From: Melampsora larici-populina 98AG31
Taxonomy: Eukaryota; Basidiomycota; Pucciniomycetes; Pucciniales; Melampsoraceae
Reading direction: 5' to 3'
Assembly: GCF_000204055.1 (NCBI RefSeq)
Contig: NW_006768906.1
Coordinates: forward strand, 27,172 to 44,424
Length of the DNA stretch: 17,253 bases
Under the pieces are notes generated by a model. That model searched no databases. It saw only the letters and a list, made by a program, of their open reading frames with translations, and had not been told where the DNA came from. Shown piece by piece: positions 8,640 through 16,829 of this stretch; position 1 is the stretch's first letter, and each line of letters begins with the position of its first letter. A program made the position numbers and the translations under genes.

Positions 8640-11600
8640 ATGTCTCCATCCGTACCTGATGCTCGAAACTACACTCAAACGACGCTGCAGCTTGTATCCA
8701 GCACACTTCCTTTACCTACTAGTACCCAATTGTCAGCTCGAACTCTTCGCACACGTAGCCCTGTCCGCCCTCGACCTGGATTTGTTACACAGTCTCCTGA
8801 CTCGCGACGAGCTCTTCAATTACCATCTGATGCTGAAGAACCTGACAGTGAAGACCATCAATCAGACCTTGTTGTCTCAGCTTCCTCATCCGTTCAAGTT
8901 GAACCACACCTGCAGAAAAGGGTTCTCAAAGGAAACAATCGCAATATTGGGAAAGGTAAACGAAAAAGTACGGCATCTCGTAATTGTTCGAATTCATCAA
9001 ACATGTCTCAAACTCGTTCAGCTCCTGTGAAGAAAAAAAAGAAATCTACAAAATCTACAGTACAAGAGGTATGTTATCGTGTCATCTTTCTCACTTTATC
9101 TTTTCACTTTTTACATAATCTCATCGTGTCATCTTTCTCACTCCATCTAATCTCTCTGATGCATTTCTCTCCTTCATCCTCTTTCAAAGGACTATGAGGT
9201 CCCCACAGGAGTCGACGTCAATCAAGACTCGGACATTGAAATTGTTGAGACTTCAGTTGTCAGGCGGGACTCTGGCCGAGTTGAATTGATATTGCTTTAC
9301 TACAAGGATCCCTTTCATGTAAAGGGCGAGGTGAGTTTTCTTTACAATCCTTACTCTTTGTCAATATCACAAAAAACGTATACTAACTTCATGACCTGCT
9401 TAGACCGGCGATGATCCTCGCAGGTACCAGTGTTGTTTCTGTCTGGGGTACTTTGTCCGAGGCAGGCGTAGCTACTTTAATTTGTATTCGCATCGAGACG
9501 GCGCCAAGGATCGCCCAGCCTGTCCCAATCGACACCGCGCCATTGCTCTAGGCATGGACCTACCTCGATCCTGGAAACAACAGCAAGATGAAATAGTTCG
9601 AGTAGCATCCTCCAATCCGAAGGCAACTCTCGATTCTTTTTTATCTCAAGCCACTTTCAGTGTGGAACTTTTTAACACAGTTTTAGTCTTATGGCTCCTT
9701 CGACACACTCTTCCATTTTCACGATTCAATGATCCTGCGCTGCGAGCTGCGTTCAAACTTTCCAATCGATCGGCCAACGTACGTGGTCCCACCTGGGCAA
9801 CCGAAACTGCCAAGGCTATCTACAAGGAGTTGTCAGCCACAGTTATTCAAAACCTGCAGGTATGTAATCTTGTCTCCCATCATTCCATTATTCCTCTTGA
9901 CACGTTGATGCTCACTGATTTTTTGGGTTACAGTCTAACGATGGTAGGTTTTGTCTTATTTACGACATTTGGACCACGAAGGGTCGTCGTAAGGCTTTTA
10001 TAGGAGTCTCAGCGACATACATCGACAATGACTGGCATTTCCAAACCCAGCATCTGACTCTTAAGCTGGTCACTTGGCATCATGCAGGCCGTCTTCTTGC
10101 ACAGCCAGTAGGTAGATTCTTAATTTCAAATGGATTACACAAAAAGATGAGTCGGTTTCCTTCGTTTCTTCACCTTTTTTTTTATCTCCATATCATTTAA
10201 AGGTTGTTTTTGCTAACCAATCCATGTTGTCATGTCCACATGTTGGCTCAGACAACAGATTCTGCTAGTTCAAATGCAACTATGGCCAGTGAACTGTCCG
10301 ACATGTTTTCGAAAGCTGACGATCCAGCCTTTTGGGATCCTGAGGTAAATCAAGTCAAGTGCTATGCACATAAAATTGGCCTCGTGGTTAAAGCTGGTCT
10401 CAAGGCTTTAGGCATGAGTGCTGGTCACACCAAGCCTACAACTACACCCGGAATTACTCTAACTGCACCTACCCTCACCTTGAACGAGGGTGATGAAGAC
10501 ATTCATTTCGATTCTTCAGAAGATTCTCAAGACGATCTCGATTCTGACAATCAATCTTTGGGTGACGACACTTCCGACCATGGCTCTGATGCTGATCGAT
10601 TCAACCGTGTCTCTAAGGTGGCGTGTGCAGTTCGCAAAGTAAGTTTCCGTCCGTTTCTTTTTGTTACTACTGTCCCAGCATAATGACATATGCTCTTACA
10701 GGCCATAAAGTTTAATGGTCTATGTACCAGAAGTTCGGCAAGACGTCAAGAATTTATTGCAAAGGCTGAACAATTGGACTACAAAGGCAGATCACCTATC
10801 TCTGGCTGGGGAGTTTGATGGAACATCGACGCCGATTACCTCCAAAGGTTGAGCGATGCACGAGATGTAAGTACAATCAGCTCTATAATATTTTGTTTTA
10901 TCTATGATTTATCTTTGATTTCCCTTTCTAAACTTATAGGTGGTCGATGCGATACTTCTCAGTGATCGAAAAACTCGTTATTTTCAGGGGTTACATATAA
11001 CCAGCGATGAATGGGATGCAATAGAGATGCTAGTCAAAATCCTCCAGGTAAAGTTCATTTTTTTTGTCTTTCTGGATTGTTCCTTTCTCTTTATCTGTTG
11101 TTTCATTACTGAAAAAGTCTTCATTCATAGGTATTCCTCTATGCTACCAAACGAATGGAGGGCAACAAACCGACTGGCTGTGTCTTACTTGCCAAATACT
11201 CACGGGTCATTTCGGAGGTTGATAAGCTCCAGGAAGCCTGCGAAGACCCGGAACTCAGGCAGATGCTGAATGTGATATCTAACAAACTTGAAGGTTATCA
11301 GGCTGAGGCAGTTGCCTCAGACGCAATTGTCTTAGCCACCATCCTTAATCCCCGTTTTCGAATTCGATTCTTTGACCTCAATTATCCCGATGAGGCCCCC
11401 CGAGCAAAATCAATTTTTAACCGCACCTTTGAAGAAGCTCTCAGGAATTGGACTGAAGATAGTGTTTCTTCAAACACTGATAGTGAAGACATCCAAACGC
11501 CTTCCATTTCACCTGACCCGAATTTTTCCGAGTTCGATGTCTTTACAACTCATGTGGTATCTCAGTCCGCTGCTGATCGACGCCAAGAAGAACGTGCTAA

Positions 11601-11992
11601 TTATATAGAAGGTGGTCATCTTTTGCATTCTGGTCAGAATGAGCTGGATTGGTGGAGGGTCAGTCCAATCTTCATCTTCTAAATTGTTTATCTATTTATC
11701 TTACCGTTTGATTTTCTGTATACAGGAGCATCAAAAGGACTTTCCCGTCCTTGCCTCTTTGGCTCGCGATTACCTTGGTATCTCTGGCACATCTACCCCA
11801 TGCGAGAGGACTTTTTCCTCTGCAGCGGATATTGCGGTACCTGGTCGAGCATCTTTGACCGGCAAAATGGTACAGAAGTTAGTTGGTGTACGTGAATGGT
11901 TAAAATCAAACATCACATTGTCAGGTAAATTTGCAGAGGCTGTAGCGTTTGTCCGAGCTTATGCAACTTCTAACACCAAGGGTAGAAAGTAG
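8640..11992 (+). pseudogene. hAT-B transposase, nine exons, one internal TGA
   Basis: Nine exons join into about 884 codons: 8640-9068, 9190-9330, 9404-9859, 9934-10107, 10252-10638, 10702-10866, 10940-11047, 11131-11658 and 11726-11992. Every intron is GT-AG and phase 0; the second has a perfect TACTAAC branch site. Exon 1 is Ser/Pro-rich with a basic Lys tract. Exon 3 has a finger: Cys200, Cys203, HRDG with His220, and Cys230. Exon 4 gives LIYDIWTTKGRRKAFIGVSA with first catalytic Asp353, exon 5 TTDSASSN with second catalytic Asp403 and an acidic insert, and exon 9 the dimerisation region with TPCERTFSSAADI and catalytic Glu823. An in-frame TGA at 10816-10818 stands where hAT proteins have the Arg of the RWN motif (WN follows directly), so CGA to TGA is likely. 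The exon 4/5 junction (intron 10108-10251) is the least certain. Apart from that stop it looks complete. Confidence 0.85.
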
Positions 11993-12259
11993 TTTATGTT
12001 TTGAATTCCTCTCTATAGGCTCCCTTTCAAATATTCTTTTTATACTCTCCTTTTCAAAACCTTGTTTCCCAAATATTATATTATTCGCCTAACTAATAAA
12101 AATCAAAAAATGTCTTTCTGTTTGTTTCTCCTTTTCTACTTCCAATCATATCTAAATGCTCAATGCTGTGCGCAAAAAAAATAGTGTCTCTTTTTCTTTC
12201 TTGTGTGCGTTTACATCCCCACTCTGCTATTGATGATCAAGTAATCAAAGTTGTGTTAA
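11993..12259 (+). terminator. 3' region of the hAT-B transposase gene with AATAAA signal
   Basis: AATAAA occurs at 12095-12100, about 100 nt after the stop codon, in T-rich sequence, and is a plausible polyadenylation signal. No further gene is seen before the subterminal repeats. Confidence 0.35.
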
Positions 12260-12451
12260 AACATATGTTGACCGCCCGCGCTTTCATGCGCTAACCAAGC
12301 CCAAAATTTCCCCGAGCGAAGCGGAGCGATGTAAAACCGTGCTTCGCTATGAAAAGTCATAGCGGCTTCACATGTCTATAGCGTAGCGATTTGGTCTGGG
12401 ATCATAGCGACATATCGCTCCGCTTGTAAAAATGGAATTTTTAGCGGAGCG
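12260..12451. promoter_or_regulatory. Right subterminal motif cluster of hAT-B (TAGCG/CGCTA)
   Basis: About seven copies of TAGCG or its reverse complement CGCTA occur between the transposase 3' region and the right inverted repeat, mirroring the left end though in mixed orientation. They are likely transposase binding sites (inference). The first copies lie in CATGCGCTAACC and GCTTCGCTATG. Confidence 0.6.
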
Positions 12452-12472
12452 GAGCGAAGCGCGGTGGCGTTG
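12452..12472 (-). repeat. Right terminal inverted repeat of hAT-B
   Basis: This is the perfect partner of 7967-7987; it ends GGTGGCGTTG directly before the duplicated TGTGTAG. Confidence 0.9.
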
Positions 12473-12479
12473 TGTGTAG
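12473..12479. repeat. Right target-site duplication of hAT-B (TGTGTAG)
   Basis: This is the second copy of TGTGTAG, flush with the right inverted repeat. Keeping only one copy rejoins the RT codons TGT GTA GAA GAC in frame. Confidence 0.85.
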
Positions 12480-14224
12480 AAGACATCCCAGCAAAAATTT
12501 CGAAAGAACGACCTGTGAGATCAAATATGAGAATCTTACCTAAAGGGTGGCCTACAAGAGTCCAATGCGAAATGAACGTTGAAGAGTGGAGGAAAGCTTT
12601 AGTTAATTCAAAACTAATGGAAGAGTTCAGCGATGTCCTTTTAGGTTTTCAATCAGGTTTTGATCAAGGTATTCCACACCATGTCATCGAAGACCTCCCA
12701 TATTACACACCACGAAATCATTCGTCATCAAGCTTAGCAGCAGATAAGATCATCAAGAATATGAATATTGAAATTGAGAAGAGAAGGATGTTTGGTCCTT
12801 ATACACACGAAGAAGTAGGGAAAGTTTTTCCGATCTTTCGGTCAAACCCCTTAGGAGCAGTTGTCAACGGTGATGGTACGACGAGACCAATCAACGATTT
12901 GTCTTATCTGAAACACGACCCAAAGATTAAATCAGTTAACTCTTTCGTGGATATTGATAAGTTCAAGACAACTTGGGACGACTTTAAGAAGGTCGCAGCA
13001 TTTTTTCGAATTTCAAAAGAATTGTTCCTGTTAGCCTTGTTCGATTGGGAAAAGGCTTATCGCCAAATCCCAACACTGATGGAACAATGGCGTTACCTAA
13101 TGGTATTAAGTACTACTGGCGAGTTATATCTTGATACACGAATAACCTTTGGAGGCGTAGCTGGTTGCGGATCTTTCGGCAGACCAGCAGACGCTTGGAA
13201 GAAAATTATGATAGCAGAGTTCGATTTGGTCACCGTTTTTCGTTGGGTTGATGACAACCTTTTTGTCAAAAGGTTAGGATCTTCAAAAGACATGAAAGAT
13301 ATCGTTAAGAGATCACAACAGTTAGGAGTTTTAACTAACGAAAAGAAATCTTCAAAATTTCAACACGAACAGAAGTTCATTGGATTTGTATGGAACTGAT
13401 TCAATAAGACAGTCAGGCTAACAGAAGAGAAGCTGGCAATTAGAATCAAACAAATCGAAGAATTTATTACACCTTCAAGTAAATGGAATTACAATCAAGT
13501 GGACGTTTTCGTTGGGAGATTAAGTCACGTTTCATGCTTACTACCTCAGCTAAAGTGCTATTTGTGCAGCCTGTACGCTTGGAAAGCCAGGTGGGTTCAC
13601 CATGAAGCCAAGCAGCAACTTCCTGAAGACGTCCTGGAAGACATATCCTTTTGGTTAACCACCCTTCGTTCCTTCAAAAATCTCCGCCTAATTGCTATCC
13701 CAGATCCAACTGAAATCGGGTGGGTTGGTGACGCGTCAGATTGGGGGATAGGAGTTTTAATCGGATCGAGATGGATCCAATTTAAGGCAGTAGAGAACTG
13801 GAGGTCGTCAGGTGTGAATAAGAGGACCATCGCATGGTTGGAGACTGTAGCCATCCGTCTGGGTCTTTTGATGGCGTTAGAACTGAATTACGGTAGAGGA
13901 AGGAATCTTGTTGTGTGGACAGATAACACGACGAGTCAAGCAGTCATCGATAAACGAAAGTCGAGAGACAAAGAGGTGAACGCCGAATGGAAAATCATTC
14001 AACACCTTCTCATAACTCACCAGGTTGATCTGGATGCGAGGAGAGTGGTCTCAGACGACAACACCGCTGACAAGTTGTCGCGGGGAGATAGGCTCAAAGA
14101 ACACATAGATGGCTCCTTTGGTGAACATCACATCGATGACCGTGTTTTGATAGACGTACCTGATGATCTGACGGGCATCTTGTTCCCGGTCGTGACTTCT
14201 TCCACTGTGCCGAGTCAGTTGTAA
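12473..14224 (+). pseudogene. pol: Reverse transcriptase-RNase H of the Ngaro-like element, one internal TGA
   Basis: The frame continues from the 5' fragment across hAT-B and ends with TAA at 14222-14224. RT motifs in order are the LLALFDWEKAYRQIP block (first catalytic Asp, about 13026-13072), ITFGGVAGCGSFGRPAD, and FRWVDDNLF with the catalytic VDD at 13247-13255, as in DIRS-type RTs. RNase H follows: GWVGDASDWGIG (about 13720-13755), AWLETVAI, VWTDNTTSQAVI and SDDNTADKLSRG, giving the D-E-D-D set. One TGA at 13397-13399, between the RT thumb region and the RNase H part, breaks the protein; the frame is open on both sides. The enzyme would copy the element RNA to DNA in the nucleus or cytoplasm. 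The hAT-B insertion and the TGA make two lesions. Confidence 0.85.
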
Positions 14225-14367
14225 AGTCCTTTTTAGAGCAGTGATTTGTAAAATCTTGTGATTACTTTGTGCCTGAGTTTTAATTACCTTGTAAAAGTTT
14301 GTGATTAAACATCAATATAAGTCAACTCAATTCGAAATCGTTTACCTCGTTCTCCTCTTCCTCAGAG

Positions 14368-15444
14368 ATGCCCTCGTCTTTACCTTTACACCAGCTTGAA
14401 GCTTTCCTGTCGGGCGCCCCGACAGATGTATCACCCTTAGAATTGCATCTCCTGCAAGGCTGGGAAGATAGCACCTTAAAGAGCTATAACGGCGCGGTCA
14501 AGAAGTTCCTCGCTTTCTGGTCGGAAACCGAGGGAACTCCTTTCAAGCTGCCAGCTTCGCCGATGGACATCTACAACTTCTGCTGGTGGGCCGGTCGCAA
14601 CGAAGGGGACCCAACTACACACGATATCTCTTCGAAAACGTTGAAAAATTACCTTTCGGGTTTGAAGGCATGGCATCTCTTCCGTGACTTACCTTACCCA
14701 CACGTTTTGGACGACAGAGTGAGGGTACTACTTCGTGCTTCTGCTCGCGCAGACGCCGTAGCACCGAAACGTCCTCCTAAACCTCCAGTCCTACTCGAAC
14801 ATATGGTGGCTCTGTATAGTCAGCTCATCGAAGGCCCTCCAAGCGATGTGGCGATACTTGACTGTGCCTTGTGTGCCTTCTGGGGTCTAGCAAGGCTCGG
14901 TGAACTCACTTACGACACTCGTCACGGGAATCCAGCTTGGATCAATTCTCTCCTTTGCGAAGACGTGCCAGCGTTCAATCATTTGTCCGGCTCTGTCACG
15001 TTGGCCGTGAGAGGGGCAAAGACTGCAAAAGCCGGAGTATCCCAGCCGATTCTATTGAACGCACAACCAAACATTCTGTGCCCAGTAAAAGCGATTCGAC
15101 GAAGGCTCGACTCGTCAACAGAACCTGCTGAAGCGCTGTTCGGCTACTGGGACGGGAATGCTCGTGTCAACCTCACCAGAAGTGTCGTAGTCCGACGATG
15201 TAAGCTAATCTGGGACATAGAGGGCTGGCACACTCTCTCAGGCCACTCCTTCCGGGTCGGCGGCGCGTCTTTGCGTAACGCCTTTGGTGTACCACATCCC
15301 AAGATTCAAACATTAGGACGCTGGACCTCTTCCTGCTATCTAATTTACTTACGAACCTATAGCGAAGAGGAATTGAGACGAACGGCATCCTTCATTCAAC
15401 TATTGAATAAGGACAACCGGGGTGAATGTACAAAGAGGAATTGA
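14368..15444 (+). CDS. Tyrosine recombinase of the Ngaro-like element, intact
   Basis: This intact ORF of 358 codons is a tyrosine recombinase (phage-integrase fold). The N-terminal half (roughly residues 20-130) is helical, SAM-like DNA-binding sequence. The catalytic set is visible: Arg176 in FWGLARLGEL, a Lys candidate in RGAKTAKAG (near 218), His293 and Arg296 in SGHSFRVGGAS, Trp319 in GRW, and the nucleophile most likely Tyr327 in CYLIYLRTY (Tyr324 is the alternative). In this retroelement order the recombinase replaces a DDE integrase and inserts a circular DNA copy. It follows the RNase H gene after 143 bp and may have its own start or be spliced: a pyrimidine-rich acceptor CTCCTCTTCCTCAG lies directly before AGATG. 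It is the only open gene of the element, so it could still act on related copies. Confidence 0.9.
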   Translation: MPSSLPLHQLEAFLSGAPTDVSPLELHLLQGWEDSTLKSYNGAVKKFLAFWSETEGTPFKLPASPMDIYNFCWWAGRNEGDPTTHDISSKTLKNYLSGLKAWHLFRDLPYPHVLDDRVRVLLRASARADAVAPKRPPKPPVLLEHMVALYSQLIEGPPSDVAILDCALCAFWGLARLGELTYDTRHGNPAWINSLLCEDVPAFNHLSGSVTLAVRGAKTAKAGVSQPILLNAQPNILCPVKAIRRRLDSSTEPAEALFGYWDGNARVNLTRSVVVRRCKLIWDIEGWHTLSGHSFRVGGASLRNAFGVPHPKIQTLGRWTSSCYLIYLRTYSEEELRRTASFIQLLNKDNRGECTKRN

Positions 15445-15524
15445 GTGAGTAACTCATTGGCTCTTTCGCATAAGGTTGGGGTTTCGCGCAAGGCTCAGGC
15501 TTTTGCAAAGCTCCACTGAGTGAT

Positions 15525-15947
15525 GGGCTAAGCGCTAACCCTCCCTTTTTTATGCTTAAGTCCCCGTCTTCTCGACGTACTCTGATGTCGGATCCCTTTC
15601 TACGACCCCCCTTTTGAGGCTTACGCTCGGATTCGGTCTTTTAACCTCCTGTGGTGCTATTTCGGTCTTTTACTTCATCCCCAGAAGAAAATCCGTAACC
15701 TTAGTTACCCCTCAAAGCCACCTCCGACGTAAATCGTACCAAGGGAACCTCACCCCACACACGTGACACTCTCACGCGTACATCTGAGTTGTAATAGTCG
15801 TGGCCTTTATTAGTCTAGCCTATTATCTACTTGTGATATTAGATTTAATGCAATTAAATTCTTAATTGTTAGACCACTTTCTAACAAGTTTTGCTCCGCA
15901 AAACACTTTCCAAAGTAAGCGCCACTTAAGACCCTCAAGGGAATGGA
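15525..15947 (+). repeat. Repeat B1
   Basis: These 423 bp start GGGCTAAGCGCTAACCC and end AAGGGAATGGA, directly joined to A2. They are repeated at 16370-16792 with seven substitutions by eye. Two small perfect hairpins, TTGTTAGA/TCTAACAA and GTTTTGC/GCAAAAC, lie near the end (about 15867-15904). The 80 bp between the recombinase stop and B1 show no feature. Confidence 0.9.
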
Positions 15948-16307
15948 TGGATTGGCACCCGGACGAGGCACGAGGTAGATTGCCCGGGTCCATGGACTAT
16001 CGGGGATATCTATCGCGCCTCTGAGGACGAGACTTGTCTCAGAGCCCAGTTGGATAGCCAATCCTCAGGCCCAACGCTCGTGAGGCTCGTTCTCAGCTTT
16101 GGGAATCGAGACAGTCATCACCTGACTGTTCCTGAGACAGAAGTCATGTCTATAACATATCAGCCTCTAGGACTGATCCGTTTCCCCCTTGTCTTCCTGT
16201 CTACTCTTTTCCCTAGCGCGTTCTCTCCATCCCATTCCTTCACTCTCTGGTCTTCATTCTCGACGCTTTCTTTTCTAACCAGGTTTCTTTAAAACTGGTT
16301 TTCGTGT
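15948..16307 (+). repeat. Repeat A2 (internal copy of A1)
   Basis: This is the second copy of the 360-bp A repeat, directly abutting B1. The junction reads GGAATGGATGGATTGG, with TGGA twice in a row. It is followed by 62 bp of unique spacer (16308-16369) before B2. Confidence 0.9.
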
Positions 16308-16369
16308 CCAACCCACCCTCCCCACGAATAGGTCTTGTATTCTCCGAAGACCTTGTTGGCCGTGAAACG

Positions 16370-16792
16370 GGGCTAAGCGCTAACCCTCCCTTTTTTATGC
16401 TTAAGTCCCCGTCTTCTCGACGTACTCTGATGTCGGATCCCTTTCTACGACCCCCCTTTTTAGGCTTACGCTTGGATTTGGTCTTTTAACCTCCTGTGGT
16501 GCTATTTCGGTCTTTTACTTCATCTCCAGAAGAAAATCCGTGACCTTAGTTACCCCTCAAAGCCACCTCCGACGTAAATCGTACCAAGGGAACCTCACCC
16601 CACACACGTGACACTCTCACGCGTACATCTGAGTTGTAATAGTCGTGGCCTTTATTAGTCTAGCCTATTATCTACTTGTGATATTAGATTTAATGCAATT
16701 AAATTCTTAATTGTTAGACCACTTTCTAACAAGTTTTGCTCCGCAAAACACTTTCCAAAGCAAGTGCCACTTAAGACCCTCAAGGGAATGGA
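16370..16792 (+). repeat. Repeat B2 (right terminal repeat of the Ngaro-like element)
   Basis: This is the second copy of the 423-bp B repeat. Four of the seven differences from B1 are C in B1 and T in B2 by position (for example CTCGGATTCGG in B1 against CTTGGATTTGG in B2), and one is the reverse. It ends AAGGGAATGGA, and hAT-A intron sequence (GTTTTGTTTTGTC) resumes at 16793. Confidence 0.9.
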
Positions 16793-16829
16793 GTTTTGTT
16801 TTGTCTTTCTTTATCTTTATTGCTTTTAG

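Larger units (their letters stand above)
7967..12472 (+). mobile_element. Complete inner hAT transposon (hAT-B), 4506 bp
   Basis: It is bounded by 21-bp perfect inverted repeats (7967-7987 and 12452-12472, starting CAACGCCACCGCGCTTCGC) and a 7-bp direct repeat TGTGTAG. The inside holds one nine-exon hAT transposase gene on the plus strand. Both subterminal zones are crowded with TAGCG/CGCTA motifs. It interrupts the RT frame of the Ngaro-like element and is therefore the youngest layer. The inverted repeats are still perfect, which argues for a fairly recent insertion, although the transposase carries one stop codon. Confidence 0.9.
5545..16792 (+). mobile_element. Ngaro/PAT-type DIRS-order retroelement with split direct repeats
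   Basis: The element has the layout A1 - gag - RT/RNase H - tyrosine recombinase - B1 - A2 - B2, the split-direct-repeat structure known for the PAT and Ngaro groups of tyrosine-recombinase retrotransposons. The A copies are both 360 bp and the B copies both 423 bp. Both ends carry TGGA (5545-5548 and 16789-16792), and there is no longer target duplication. It spans 11,248 bp, but 4,513 bp of this is the hAT-B insertion and its target duplication, so the original element was about 6.7 kb. It lies in the intron of the hAT-A transposase, on the same strand, and leaves both splice sites intact. Gag and RT each carry one TGA stop, so this copy is probably no longer autonomous. Confidence 0.85.

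Noticed and set aside
15173..15388. Minus-strand frames in the recombinase and RNase H genes
   Set aside because: They are shadows of strongly supported plus-strand genes.
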